Positions 11,517 to 26,400 of a DNA stretch of 64,000 nt are shown in pieces. A model generated the notes under the pieces. It was not told the origin of the DNA, ran no database searches, and was given only the letters and a program-made list of their open reading frames with translations. The translations under genes were made by a program, and so were the position numbers. How positions within the stretch are numbered: the first letter of the stretch is position 1; the number at the start of each line of letters is the position of its first letter. Origin of the DNA: Rostratula benghalensis (lineage: Eukaryota > Chordata > Aves > Charadriiformes > Rostratulidae); assembly GCA_013399305.1 (NCBI GenBank), contig VXAI01000160.1, positions 126,672 through 190,671 on the forward strand, in the 5' to 3' direction.

Positions 11517-14379
11517 CCCTAGACCTCCTCCGCTTCGATCTGCTGTTTGGGGAAGTGAGGGGTGTAGTGGGGGAGGTAAGACTTTGATCTGATGGCTCCT
11601 TTCGTTCTGGGCTGCTCTCCAGGAAAAAGTTTCTCCCCTTGGGGACGTGGCATCTTTCATGGCAGAGGCTCCGCAAGTGAGAGCGCTGTGGAAGATCCTG
11701 AGCGTGCCTGACGTGCACTTGACATTTTAGCACAGATTCAGCAAAGCAGCTTTATCAGGTAAACAGGCACATGCTTTTCATTACACATTTGCTCAGAATT
11801 TCATCTGAGCTTTTCTCCTGAATATGGAAAGACTTAAGCACATATTTCAGGGCTGACTAGGTCCCCAGTCTGACTCACAGATAGTGCAGTGAGGATGGGT
11901 TGGATGGAAAGGGAGCAGTCACCACGTTAGTGTGGAGAAATGGGACATACCATCCGAAAACCAGTACACTACAAAGGGCCCTTGTTCTTCTCCGGAGGCA
12001 GCTTTTAATCTGGATGTAGCCCCAAGAAGAGGAGCAGACCTGGACCTTTAACTTTCACCTGCCCATTCGTTCTCCCGTTTCTCTTCATTTTGAATTACCC
12101 TGCATAAGGATTGGATGATCTGAAGTAGGTTTATAATGAAAATTGGTTTGGCTGTTCTGCATCCTCGTGTTTGGCAGTTTTAAGATTTACCCACCCAGCG
12201 CCCCAAAAAGAGGATGGTGTTCTTTTGCAGAAAGCTTTGGGTGATCTGTGTGTAAAGGCGGTGCTGTATGCTAAACCCTTTGAGGATTACTCAGGCTGCA
12301 TCAGTCACGGAAGGTTTCTGAAAATTACTAAGTATTAGTCAGCAGTGAACACATACCCAAACCTTTTAGCTTTTTCTGTCTACGTTATTAATGAAAAATG
12401 TTGGTTCACAGTTTTGCCGGCAAAACTTAAATTGATTCAGGCACTGATGTAACCTTTTTTTTTTTCGCTTCTTTTGAGGATCTGAATTATGAATCTAGAT
12501 TAATGCTTTGCAATACAGAGAGGAAAAGAGAAAGGCACTGCAGAGTGAGCTCAGAAGTGCTTCTGCAGGAAGGTCATTTTGACAAGCCAGGTCTTGTCTG
12601 CTGTTAAAGGTCTTTGCTGACAATAATACATGTAAAGGTACAGTGGTAACTTTCTCTAGCAGATATGTATTATATGCAGTTATTTTACTGGCAAACGTAA
12701 ACTATTTCCCTAAACAGAATGAACTATCCCAGCAAAAGGATGTGTCAGGGCAATATAGTAGCACTAGCACAAAGATGTTCCTAACATAGGGTTCCTTGAA
12801 GGTTTTTTCCAAATTCCTTACTGACAATGCCATGCGAAATTTGAAATACAGACTACAGCTAAATATAATATGAATAACGGGTTCCAGAACATCATCTGAC
12901 AAATAGTCTTAATTTTTGCATTTCTTCTTGCAATTTACCCAGGAGCATAGCTACAGCAGAGATCGCATATTTTTCAAGGATTGTGAGGAAGGAAGTGGCA
13001 CACTTCAGGCCAGCCTTTTTTTTTTCTGTATTTTAATTTGAAGTTAATAAAATTTTGCATGATTTTTCAGTCTTGTTTCCCAGCTAGTCTACAGGTTTCT
13101 TTTGGAGAAGTTTGTTTGACCCTTCCAGAATGTGACACCTCTTGCAAGACAATTGTCTCAAAGAACAAAGCAATAACAGGGGAGCCATGAGATATTTCTG
13201 GCATGAGCTCAGGCAGAACTGCCCCCATAGCATATTCTTCCATTTAAGAGTGCTTTTCCATTGCTTTATTAAATCTTACCCATTTTTTCTAAAGCCATAG
13301 TTGCAAGACCACTTTAATTCATTTGTATCTCTGCTCCTGTGACAAAGGGTGATCCTGTCTTACTCACAGTTCGGGACGCTCATTTCTGTTATTTCCTTGA
13401 CCTGGAGCAGTGGGCCAGAGCAGGAAGCTGATCTTGCTGAAATGTAACTTTTTCTTTGTGTGGACAGGTTAATTTTCAGCTGTTGTGTTTTCCTAAGCTG
13501 GCTCACTGTGCAGCCACATCAGTGGTGGTGGTGCAGTCGAAGGAGGAAAGTAGGATTTCCTTTGGAGCCGGTGTGGGTTTAAGTCACTTTCCAGTGTCTG
13601 CTGAACGTTTTCCATGCCAGTGCCCTGGGCCAGAAGAGAACTGGGGATAGGTCAGGCAAGGAGATAGTGAGCTAGGGAGAAAAATGGACCAACAGGAGAC
13701 AGAAAACAGAGAGAGCAGATGGAGTAGAAAATGAAGACCAGCAGCAGAAGGAACATGGACTGTGGACAAGGAGCAAGGAAATTTGAGCTGCAATCTATGG
13801 CAGTGGGGAGGAAGGAGAGAGGAGGGATTGAGAAAGAACCCCTTATAAGCTTGAGTAAGGAGGGTGTGCTGTGGACAACCATGTCCACACTGTGGGAAAG
13901 GGAAGAAGCATGGAGATGAGCCTGGGAGAGGAAGGACAGGGCAGGAACATGAGTGAAGCACAGTGGGGAGGAGAAGCCAAGGAGGTCTTTGCGCTGAGTG
14001 AGGACTGAAAGTGGTGCCGGAAAGCAGGGAGTGATATTGAGTTGCTTGGGAAGTATGTGAGAATTGGAAAGCCAGAAATTAAGATGAGCCCCTGCTCATC
14101 CTAAAGTGTGGGGCTGCAGTGAGGAGTCTCAGGCACAGAAGGAGTCGTCTGGAGGTCAGGGAGAGAGGCAGGGGCTGCTTGCTCACATGGGCACCTGGGA
14201 GGTGAACCCGGTGCTGGCAAACTTAGTGCTCCTCTCCCGCCTCAAAGCCCAGGGGAGAGCATCTCATCCCTGCCTCTTGCTGCTTCTTTTTGTCCCTACC
14301 TACAGCACTACCCTACGGCCACTGCAGCTGCCTACGGCTTGATAGGTGAAGGGACAGGGAGGCTGCTGGTATTTTGGAA

Positions 14380-14720
14380 ATGTCACAATACCAACTAATG
14401 AGGTTTTTCACTTTTTGAAAGACCTAGTAAGTCACACACTCACAGAAAATGCGTTAAATGTAACCGCCATGGATGCAAAGTCGAGCACTCAAAAATTAGG
14501 AAATAGTGTAATTAAATCTGCCTGTGTAATTTTAATTTATTCACTTCCTGCATATTCATTATGATTCAGTACTTAATGATTTAATGATCACACTATGATC
14601 AAATAATTTGTTCGTTTTGTTGTTGCCGGTCATTTCAAGTCAGGGTTAATTGGCCGGCAGTTCCTAATCACTTCCCTGAGTCGCTGCACAACTCCTGGCA
14701 AAAGCTGGGGGTGGGCTGGG
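14380..14720. promoter_or_regulatory. Candidate conserved non-coding element
   Basis: The block is packed with TAAT/ATTA homeodomain-type cores (for example CTAATGAG, GTAATTAAAT, TTAATGATTTAATGATC, GGTTAATTGGCC) and lacks transposon signatures. Such composition is typical of deeply conserved intronic enhancers, but conservation cannot be tested here. The same type of composition occurs at about 7540-7790. Confidence 0.2.
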
Positions 14721-17700
14721 GGGGCAGGAGGATATGACCACTTTTTTTAGGGGGCCAAAAATGCTAGGTTAGCCTGGCCTGAACCAAATCTGAATTGACA
14801 ACATTAATCTCTGTGTACCAGAGTAATGATTTCAGTTTTATTAAACATTGGCAAATCCAAGCGGGTTTGTAAACGGGGTTATCATTGGTTCAAAGAGCCC
14901 ACACACCTGCGAAGCAAGGACTAACTTTTCTCAAGAATGTATCACCTCTACTTCTTTACTCTTTTGGCTGAAATCGGGGATAATTATAATCCCAAGGCAG
15001 ACACCAGACTGCAAACTTTCAGCCCAGGGGATTGGTGATGGAAGTGTTCCGCCTAACTGAGAAAGGTTCTCCTAAGTGGAAGAACCAGGCAAGGCTTCCT
15101 GGAAGGCACTGTCCCCAGACTGCTCTCTAGAAAAGGCAAGAGGTGAGCAAGGTACCATGAGGCTAGCCTTGAATAAAATTCCTATTTCCTGCAACCAAAT
15201 ACATGAATCTTAATGAATCCCTGAAGACTTCAGACTTTCTCTTTGATCATTCTGTGAAGCTGTAGGTGTGTTTACTGAGCAAAGCTTTTCTGAGAGGAAC
15301 TCCTCCCTTTTCTCTTCAAATTATCGTTTCTTTACGTTTGGTCACAGGGAAAAAAAAAAAGAATTAAGCTCATTTTCAGCTGTACTGGCTACAGGTGTTT
15401 ATGTATAAAAACAGGGCTAAGAAGTGGCATTTTATGTACGACACAGCCAGATCATCTAGGGCAGTGTCAGAGTACCCACTGCAGGCCAGGAGTGGACATG
15501 ATCAGTGGCTGCCACCGCTAACAGCACTGCCTCATTCAATTAATTTAGCTGCTAACAGGCCCAAAAGATAAATTGGAAAGAACTAAAAGGATGAGCACAG
15601 CACAAAGATATTTCTGAGTCAGGGCCAGTTGCCTTACACCCTTCGTGCCCCTGCAGGCAGCGTGTGGTGGCTGAGCTTTCCACACCAGGCCATTCCTGAT
15701 GCCTAGCTACTGGGTTCAGATCCACTGGGCACCAGGCAGGCGGTGACAAGCACATTTAGGAGGAGATTGTAACTCTTTTGACCTACAGTGATGTGACCAA
15801 AAGTTTGCCTTCATGACCCAGAGGAATGGGGCTGCGCTGAGACCATTAGATGCTGTTCCCTGCTGCACCCTGTTCTGTTCACCACTTTCTGCTCGTTTGA
15901 CCCAACACGCATCATTTTTTCGCTTCTTTATGTGTTTTTAAAAGGGGGACTTTGTGGTTCAGAAAGCTTGAGGTAGGAATTTCGTTTAATTGCAAGGTTT
16001 TCCCCTGGAAACTTTGCTTCTAATAGGTTATACAGCTAATAAGATAGTTCAAAAGATTAAATTTGACATGGAATTTGTTACTTATATTTTGAAATGTACA
16101 TAATTCAGAAAAAATAGATATTGAGACTGCAGTGCAACTTTCTTGTTTGTTTTCAGGTGTTTCTGCTGCAATAATACCTGTTTTGGTATGGTTAAAACAG
16201 CACATCAAGATTTTAAATTAAAAATTCTAACTGGTTTAAATAATCAAATAAAGAATTTTTCTTACTAATAGCCAAAGTAATTTTTATAACTAACTTAGTG
16301 ATAAAATTTTCATTTTAAAGAACAATGCATTACTTTTAAACTGTACAAAATGTCAGTTGTGCATGTTCAGAACTGTATAAAACTTCAACAGTTCTTCTTT
16401 TTGATAGGAATTATTTCAAGATGGTCTGTATGTAACCAAACTCTTAAGATCAAATAGACTTTGTAATTAGTTTTCTGATCTTCTAATTACATCTTTAAGA
16501 AGCAGATTGACAGGCATTAATGAAACTTTTTATGTATATTTATAATTTGCTCTCTACAAACCCTTGTGCAAAAGGAATTCTATTGTTTATTCATATGCTA
16601 CTAACCTAAGAAATATGCAAACTTCAAGAATCTTGCTATAATGATGTGGCTCCTTGCTTGCTGAGGTGGAGTTGCATGTACTGGTTTGTATTATTATCTG
16701 TAATTCAACAAGGTATTAAAACTTGAGCTTAAGTTTGAAGTGATTTTTATTGTTGAAGTGACGTGGTTACTCTCATGCATCATTGTCTTCAGGAGAGTAA
16801 TAGGTCTTGTTTTCAACATACATTTTTATGCTCCAAGCCTATATGTATGCAAAATATCATCCTTTAGTTGTGAGCTGTTTAAGAATAAGGCTTTATGCAT
16901 TACTCTTTTGCGGTGCAAGGCTGGAAGTCTCTGAAAAGAAGAATAATCCAAACAGTAAGAATAGAAGCCCTCGCAGTGTCCATACGTCACATCCTGTCAG
17001 ATTGATGCATTAACTTGCTGGATTATGGGTTTCAGTCAGCAAAAAAGAAAAGAAGTTGCTAAATAAAAGTTTGGCCTATTTTTCCATATAATTAAAATAG
17101 TAGCATAGCTGGTGGAAGGCAGTGGACTTTGCTAAAAGAGCAGGTAAAAAAGGAAAGCAAATATAAGTTACCTGTTAGATAGCTCTTCAGAAGAGAGTCA
17201 TTCTTTCATTTATCCTGGTATACGGAGACCAAAAGCTCCCCTGGGGACTTTTGAGGGACCCAGTTAACATCTGAAGTCCATCTATTATAGCTACAGTAAA
17301 TACATTGTTGTCATGGTAATGCAATGATCAAAGTCTGAGGAAAAAAACTCCAGCATTTCTATGTTTCATAGTGTGAGATGAAAGGAAGGCTTGACAAGAA
17401 ATAAAATAGAATTGATAAGGATTTAGTTTAAGTTGATTTTGCAACCTTCCAGGTAGATGTTACGAATTTTAACTTAAAATGAAACAATTTAAATTTAATT
17501 ATGGGATTTTGTATAGTTCTGATATTCTTAGTACACAGAATAATTCTCTCATTGCTGCCTGGGAAAAGTAGTGGTTTTCCTTCCTGTATCAGTTTCTAAT
17601 TTTTCAGGATAAAATTGACACAACTGGGCCCCCTGCAAGGCCATGCAGAGAAGTGGCTGTGAGCAACTGGGAGGATTCACAGGCAGATCTACTGAGGGAT

Positions 17701-19168
17701 GAAAGGTGAAGTTTCACCACCGGCTACAGTTTATTTAAGCCCTCTCTATCACCAAGAGCACTTAAATGGTGAATGGCTGGTCCCATTTGCACCCCGAGAC
17801 TGGCAAATGCCAGCCGAACATCCCTTGTTCCCTGCTCCTAGCTGTGAACTTCTGCTAGTTGCCTTCTGCTATCTGACCTAGCGAGGTTTCTGCAGAAGTT
17901 ATTTCAGATCTCTACGTTAGAAAATAAAAGAAAAAGCTGAAAAGATGGTTATTTTTTTGGTCAAATTGGGAAACTGAACAAGCTCACAGAAGCAGAGGGG
18001 ACCAGTAAGGATGAGCAGAGCAGGAGGAGCAGCAGAGCAGAAACATCTCCTCTGGTTGGTGGCCGTGAGCTGACACAAATGGCCTGTTTGTGGCCTTGAA
18101 CACTCAAGATGCAGAACTGCTTGCTCACCAGCCAGGTGAAATGCACATCCCCTGGGAAGTGCAGAGTAGAAGGGTGGCTTGAAACCTTACCTTACTCTGC
18201 TACTTTGGTGCCTTACTGAGGGCTGTGGTTAGGGCCATCTGTAAGGTAGGAATACAAAGCCCCAATCCTTTCTGCATTCAGGCAACAACTCTTTCCCTCT
18301 GGACTGCGAATCCTGCCCCAAGGTGGGTTGCTTCCCTCTCTTAAATTACATGGGACACATGATTCACGCTTCTGATTTCCACTCCAGGAAGTGCTGCTTG
18401 AATATTAGTCCTGTCTGCACAGAGTATTACCCAGCTCAGATCCCTTTTCAGAGGAATCACCTCCTTTGCCAACATGCTCACAATGTGTTTATATCCCCAG
18501 TCTAATATTACTTGCTCCCAGTGAATATCTTATTATTCCGAAACTGTGTCCTTCACTTCAGTGGTGTAGCTTAATGGAGTCTACTCATGCAAGCCCATAA
18601 ATCTTGATGGATCAAGCTGTGCAAGTTTTAGTCCTGGTGAAATGGGATGACTCACCTGATGAAGTGCTCACTAGTCAAAGCAAAAGCTGCACAAAGGAAA
18701 TCTTAAGTGTTAAAATAATCTTTTGTCAGCAGGGACAGATTCTGGCCCCTTTAATCACAGGGACTGCATCTTACAAGTAGTCCCAGTGAATGAACTGCAA
18801 CTCCTTGCAGAGCCATAAAGTAGCTCTCCTGGGAGAATGGGTACTGAATTCCACTTTCAGGTCATCAACCTTGTGTTAAAGTCTCAATCCATTTAGTTGA
18901 TGTCTCACGGTTAATGTTCCATGACATCTCTTTAATACACAAGAAAACAGCTTAATCCAAGAGATCCCTCCTGGCGTGTTATAAATTTTATCAGTATTGA
19001 AGGGACCATTGAAATTACACTTACAAAAAAGATGTGAAATGTCACAATGACATGGTGATGATCAAATGCTAAGTGCTGTCCTAACTTATTTCCTGGACAC
19101 TGAAGCTGACCCACAACCCATTGCTCAACAGTCGGAAATAAAGGCATAAATATGGAGGGAGAGGCAAA

Positions 19169-19189
19169 CACACACACACAAAAAAAAAA
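19169..19189. repeat. (CA)6 followed by A9
   Basis: A short dinucleotide microsatellite (19169-19180) runs into an A homopolymer (19181-19189). Confidence 0.9.
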
Positions 19190-19500
19190 GTGCAAAACAA
19201 AAACAGAGAAAAAACAGAGAGTAACAAAGGAGAATTTAACTTCCTAAGTGCTCGACTGCCTGAACAGAATAGATGGGTGTGTGGAAACCACAAGGGTGGT
19301 CTCCATGCAGGATTCGGACTGTTTTCATTATATTTTTTAAACATAAGCAGTACAAAAATTGAGTGTATGTGAGACATCATGCGTAAGACCTGTATGAACA
19401 CTATGAATGCTGATCTGGAGCCTTTCCTGTTTTTATAAGAAAATCCCTGCCAGAAAAGGACTGGTGACCTTGATATTATTTTACTCAATAGTTACTACGT

Positions 19501-19524
19501 CAAAAAACCCAACAAACCAACAAC
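19501..19524. repeat. A/C-only tract
   Basis: Twenty-four bases of only A and C with CCAAC and AAACC units. Confidence 0.8.
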
Positions 19525-20419
19525 TTTGCAGACCTAAATGATAAGAAAGTACTTATCTTGATGATATTACTATCTCATGCAGTTTTCAACCTAAACAAAG
19601 TAAATAGAAAAGTAGTTTTGTCTGAGTAAGGGCTTCATGATATGCCCCAAAGGAATTAAAATTCTAGGAAAGGAAATGGAAGAATCTAGAAAATGAAGAA
19701 AAACAAGTACTACAATTTAATGGCATTTTTAAAGAATACACTTATTTTAGAACATGTGCTCAACATCTTCCCTTATTGTGTTTTTAGGATGTACAAGTAA
19801 GTACCAGATGATGTATGTTACTAAATCACAATGCAAGGGTCGATAAATGTATCCGCAAATCTTGCATTTTTCCTGGACGGCAGCCTGGGTATGCAAAAAA
19901 AAATAATGAAAAGAGAACAAGGAAGTAAAAGTATTAAATGCACTTTTTTGACCTCCAAATAGCCTGTAAATCAAGCATAGAGAAGAAGTTTTCCATTGGT
20001 CTTAAGGCAGCACTTAGCTGTATAGAATATCAGGCATCCAAAGGAAAAACCATCATTTCCGAGATGCACTCACTGTTCTCGTTTGTAATTTATCCTGTAG
20101 AGATACAGCAGCAGAATGCTAATGCTCTTTGGTTAGGTTTTTGAAACATAAGAAATCCGAAGTCAAAGGGACATGCCCAGTTGGACAGCCTGGTATGTTT
20201 TTTAACAATGAAGTCAAAGTGATTTCAGAGACTCCCCCTGCTCCTGAATCCCCATCTTGTGCTTTTGCAATTCTGCTTCTGGGCATTTAATAATTTTTTT
20301 TTTTCTCTCTCTGCTTCTGATAGGCTCATCCAAGCAGAGGGGAAGCTAAATACCAGGCCACAGGTATTAAGGAGCAATAAAACAGAGGGTCATCAAATAA
20401 ACAAAGTAAAGGTGTTTGT

Positions 20420-20451
20420 GGGGGGGGGTTTTATTAAAAAAAAAAAAAAAA
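20420..20451. repeat. G9 then A16 homopolymer cluster
   Basis: Nine G (20420-20428) are followed by TTTTATT and sixteen A (20436-20451). Confidence 0.9.
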
Positions 20452-23400
20452 GACAAAAATTTCTTTCTTTTCCTTCAGATGACTCTCCTTGTATGTATAT
20501 GGAGGGGAAGAAAAGACTTGCTACCCTAAGTGAAGAGGATGGGGCCCAAAAGAGGAAGGAAGTAGAGTTTGATTTGTTTTGGAAGGTGAGGAAGCATGTA
20601 CATATAAAGGGAATAGTGGGGTTTCCTGAGATCCTGGGGAACCCGAGACAGAGAAGGGGATTAACCTGAGCATGGTCCTTTACTATCAGCTAGTGCCTCT
20701 CTAGCTTGAAGCATTAGATCGGTTTTGATAACTTTCTTAAAATTGGGTTACACATGCCCTAAGGGTTCCTGTTTCCGCTGACTACAACAGCAGTTTTGGC
20801 AGTTACCTCTGCTGCCAGAACCTGTCCCGTGTAGATGAATAGTTAGGTGAGATAACTCACAACCCAGATACATAAAAGTTAGACATTGTAACCTCCAACT
20901 TACTGGTTTGTTAGTCCTTAGAGGGTCTAGTCCTTGCAACCTGCCTGGTCTGGTCATTGAGATAACAACAATGATTTTTCCTGAGGAAATAAGGATCAGG
21001 TGGTCATGCTTAGTGTGTGAGGTTGGTTGTGTGCGTTTTGTGCGTGCCTGTCAGGCTGTCTTTTGAACCTGCTGGCCAATTTGTTAAGTTTGAGAAAAAT
21101 GTAAAGGTCTTGAAACTACCAGGTTTCCTGAAGTTTTGTGACAATAGGTACCTGTCCCTGCAGACAGTGCGGAACCTATACAAGACCATTCTGATGGGAA
21201 CCAGTAAGCCATCAGCCAATACTAGTTTTACTGCTCCCAAAACTTTGTTTATAATCTGCAAATGCTTCCTTTTGGATCTGGATTCAGAGGAGGATAAAGT
21301 GGCTCACATCTGAAGTGAGCTGTTCCATACCTGTAATGTGGCTCTTAGTGCAAGAATTAGGAGTAAGGTGACATGGAGCTGCTTGCAGCTAGTGCTTGCT
21401 TATGGCCTCTGCCTGCAACCATCCTTGCATGGGTCCTGTCATGCCTAAGAACACCACAATTTTGTGCATTTGCTTTTAAAAGATAAACATTTTAGAAAGA
21501 AAAAGTCAGGAACCAGGAAATAAAATAAGCAGGAACCATTCAGGAATTGGGAAAGGTAGATGGGTTTAAGGTCAGATTTCTTGAATTCATGGTGGTAGCA
21601 GCTTTGGCAGATGAAGTATTATAGTAGTGGTTACTCTGGAGAGGTTTTTGTGCAATGACTGCACACGTCATCTCCTCTGGCCACAAAAAAAGAGAAATCA
21701 TAAGTGGAAGGCATTACTAATGGGAAATGTGGTATTATTGTTGTAGGTCTAATAGATGATGTGAAAAAGTGGATGATCAGGGGAGGCCAAAATCACTAGG
21801 AATGCTGCACCATTTAGACCTACTCTTGGCTAATTGCTATTCTAGAGACATACCAAAAAAAAAAAAAACTAGAAACATGGTGCTGTTGATTACATCAGCA
21901 GGATCCACTGATGTGGGGACTCGCAGACAACCATCTGGCTTCTCTTTGAACTTTCTGAGGCCAGCCTTGTCAGTGTCACGTGGGCAGGGTGCAACAGGAG
22001 AGAAAGGCAATCACCATGGACAGTGAGGAAATAAAGAACCTGCCTGCTGAGCTCCAAGCTTGCTGCTCACAGAGCTGCCGATAAATATCACAGGTTTTAT
22101 CTTGGAGGTCCGAGGTCTTCCCCGTCACGGATTTGTAATTTTTCTCCTCCTCCACTGCTTAACATTTTGGTTCCCTTCAGAGCACGCAGGAGCTGGCTAC
22201 TCCGCTTGCCCTAGATGAGTCACTCCTCCAGATACGCCTGACTGACTTCAAAACTCAAGTTACTCTGCATCGAGTGTAAAACGTTGAGACAGAAAAAAGC
22301 AGACTGCAAATGAGGAAACGTTTCTGCCAAATTCCAGTCCCTGTCACATAAAGCCACACTATTTCATGTGTGAGGTGACGTGCTGTTTTGAACTGACTTC
22401 AGCTGATCGTAAAACAAAAATGATGTTGTAATTGTCACATAAAGGCTTCTGACATAGCAGGGGAGAAGACTTCAATCTGTCGCAACCTGTTCTCTTTGAG
22501 GAAGAAAAGGTGACTGAGAAAGCATTATTTGGCACAGAAGAGCGCATCAGAAGCAGAAATATAGTCCTCTTTCATTTTTTGGAAGCATTTACACTTGCTA
22601 ATATGCCACTTGGTGCTCTTAAAAACTCAACTCCTCGTTCCTACCTGGCAGCAAACTGAGAATCTACTTTCTTAGAAATGTGCCAGAAAAATGCAGCTTC
22701 TTCAAAACCAAAAACTTCAGTCACATGTGCAATAAGGCAGTTAAACCAGCGAATGTTTCACTGACCCGTGGGCAGGCTGCTCTCCATGTGGGACATCCCA
22801 GACAGGGAATTTCGGCACAGCTCCGAAGCAGAAAGATTGCCTTTATGTTTTCCCATCTCTGCGCTTCTAAAAGTACTCAGCCCTCTGCCAGCCAGCTAGT
22901 TAATCTGGCAGATGGGACTCAAGCAAAATAGAAAGGTGGCTATTCAGGCCCTTGGATCTGGGTTATAACACCTACTTTATCTTTATGGAGGCTGGGGAGG
23001 AGCGGGGAATCTTGGCATGGGACTGACAGTGAACCTCCATAGGAGCCTCCTGAGGCAGAGCAGGACTGCATTTTATCAGCGCAGTCAGGCAGCACCAGGC
23101 AGCCACTTCTCCATGAAACATATGAGCTGGGGCTTTTTCAAAGGAATTCTCCAGTAAATCAAAACCTCAGTAACATTTATTTGATATTTTTGTCAAGAAG
23201 GAAGAGAAAAGGGCTATATAAAAAAGTTGAGAATCTCTTCTATACTCTTTGGATAGCCGTAACCAGACAAGAGTATATCATCCTGGATCAGAAGAACTTG
23301 CAGGACATAGTCATAAATTTAGCTCTTCAGTCTCTGCTCTTCCTAACCCTGACCACAAATCCTACCCATAGCTACAAGTTCCCCACCCAGCTGTGGCTGT

Positions 23401-26400
23401 AAAAGCCTCACCATCCACATCTTACAGTACCCATCAGTGAACATAACCTTCTGGACTCAAATGCTAAATGTAAGATGGCCCCAAGTCAGTAAGGCATACC
23501 GGGCTTTGAGCTGCTCTCAGCCTGTTATTCCACATAGACCAAGTTCTTCTGCTTGAGGTAGAGAAAACTAAAAGTGGGATTAACATTCAGGTTATTGGTA
23601 GCAATCACAGGGGCAGGAGAATTCAGTTTATTGCTACAGGAGATCACTGGGATATACTAGATGGTGAGAGGAAAACCTAGATTTATTGTCAATTGAAACC
23701 TGGCTCTTGCAGCTGTAGGTGCTGAGGCTGACAGCTGTGGAGGAAAGGAGGAGATATTGGGCAACTTTTACACAATGTTTGTGATATGGGATATGGTTAT
23801 ATTTTAGATGTAGAAATACTGAAGGAGGAGAGATATTCCTGGATTTCACAAGGTCAGAAGGCTGGTATGAAGGGACAGTTGACAGGACCAAATGCTCTAA
23901 GCTGAATTTTGGGCTCATTAGGGTTGCTGCAGGACAAGTAAGGAAGTCTGAGGGGCTGAGTGATAAGAACTCAGGGATGGGCAATTCAGTTTGCTGCTAA
24001 ATCTTAGAACATCTGTAGAGGGATAGGCAGACAAGGGAAGAGTCAAACAGTATACATTTGCTTTTTTTAACTATTAGGAAGTGTTAATTAAAGATAGGAT
24101 TAGTCTTATGACAATGGTTACGGTTCAAATCAGGCAGGACTGGGGTGCTCAATCTGCTGGTGTAGCCAGCAGGGCCTGCTGGGCTTTAGTGAGGGCTAGG
24201 GACCTCTACTAAGAAGTAACTGTTTTACTAAGTTTTACTGCCTTCATTTTAGGTGGGGTTAGGGAAAAGAGGATCTGAAGAGTTTAATTAATTTTTAGAT
24301 TATTTAAGGCCTAGGGTGGTAGGATGCTAGCAGGTTCTCCCAGGGCATTTAGAGAAGATTAGTTTTCATTTGAAGTTCGGAGGGGACTGCAGAAACTGAA
24401 GTAACCCAGACTTACAGCTACAATTAATCCACAGTCATGGGCTCATTCTGCCCCAGGCCTTGTCCCAGCCCTACAGATCCAGATAGATATGAGACTCCTA
24501 TCTCGGTCGTATCTCTAAACCTAGCTTGCACAGCAAAAGAAGTTCACATGCCCTTTCTCACAGTACAAATAACTACCAGCTCTTTATCCCCAACACCAGC
24601 CCTGCTGAGCTTGCAGTTCACTGCTGAACCATGTAACACTCCTAAAGACACTGCTGCCCACTACCCAAGCCTTTAACCCTGCCTTTAACACTAACCCTCA
24701 TCGCCCATATCAAGTAAATGTGTTACTCACAAGCCCTTTGCTGTGCTGGCATTTGTGCTCTACAAGGCTTTCCAGCGTTGCTCACAGTCATTCCCACCCC
24801 AACATGGACATTTGCGCAGGACCCAAGGCAAGAAAGGGTTTGTCTCAGTACCTGTGATGTTCCAGCCAGAGCTGTTGTTTTGTGGGACTGAGACAATGGC
24901 AGAAGACAGGCCAGAACCCTAAAAACATTTGCTAATGAGCAAATAACAAAGCATAGAAAGCTGTAAGCTGCTTGACTCCTCTCATCAGAGGGACCAAGTC
25001 ACTGACCAGACACAGTTCTCTTCAGCAGCAGGGACACGGTCTTAAAAAATTGTTCCTCTTTCTGCTTTCTTAATGTGGGCCCACAGCCTTTAATAATATT
25101 ATTCCTAAGCTACCTGCATGTGAAGCCTTGTTAGGTCCTACACGCACACAGCCAGTGCATGGTAGGCCTTGACAGAACATGAATATTTGGCAAGACCATG
25201 AAGCTGTGCTTGTTTTCAGGTCACTTTGTCCTGGTTTTGTATCAAAGCTTTCCGTATCAACAGCAGTTTCATTTCAGTAAGCTAATAATAGCCCTTGAAA
25301 AATCCTGTGTGTCAGCAGAAAGACTCCCCACAGCTGAAAATCGAATTTAAGAGTTTATGCTGCACAAGGGTGAGTGATGAGGAAGCCTACGTGTTGGCCC
25401 AGGCTAAGGCACAGCCTTGTGTTTGTGTAGGGAAGCCTGCAGCAAGGTTTTGCCATTGTCTGTAACTGGAATATCATTTAAGTCCTGTAAGACACAGTAA
25501 TTAACTCAGCTCTTCGGGTCCAAACTCTAGTTCTACCTCAAGCCATTAAACCCCAGATTAACATAACCTAAAGCACATTGTTCCCATCCAGCCTTACAGC
25601 TGGTCATGCTTTACTGCTCTTATGCTCTTCTGAGCTTTAGAAGCTTTGTTCTTCCCAGCAATAACACTTGCTTTTCATCCCCATCAGTCCTTATCCCCAA
25701 CTTCAGCTCCAGCCATACCATTAAGAGACTTGAGGAACTCAAGTTTCCAGAATTATTAAATACCAACCTAGACTGAATCATGGCCTTATGGTCTGGAGGA
25801 ACTAGCCAGATCTCTTCAGTTCCATATTGTCCAAACCCAGGCACCAGCCAATGTCATTCGTAAGCTTGCATAAGAGTAGCCATGCTGGACAGCCTGTGCT
25901 GTCTTTAAGCTGTGAACCCCTAACACGGAACGATGCTCTGGGAGGCAGCTCAGCAGCAGGCATGGGCTTTGTTTATAGTATCAGTCTTCTCCTTTGAAAA
26001 TGCCAGTAAAGCATGGGCAAGGTGCATTTTAGTTTGCCTTTTAACTATAGCTCAAGAACAGGCCCTGAACATTAATCGTCATGTGTTATTTTCTAGTTTT
26101 CTTTATGCAGAAATAAAGCAGTAACTGTGCATATGACTCATGAAATGTTTGTGGATAAAGATTGTTTTTCTTAATGTCTCCTTATAAAATGAACACCTCA
26201 GAAAGCAGATATATATGTCATGCTACTGTTGGAATTTTGGCACTGCTTTTGAGAAAGCGGGAGTGCAGTTAGCTTAGTCAAGGTCATTAGAGCAGTTCCA
26301 TTAGGATGATGCACATTTTCCTGAACCAATAATTGTGATACTATTTATCTCCAAGCTATGTTTTCATAATAGACCTAAATCAATGTATCTGATTCAAGTT

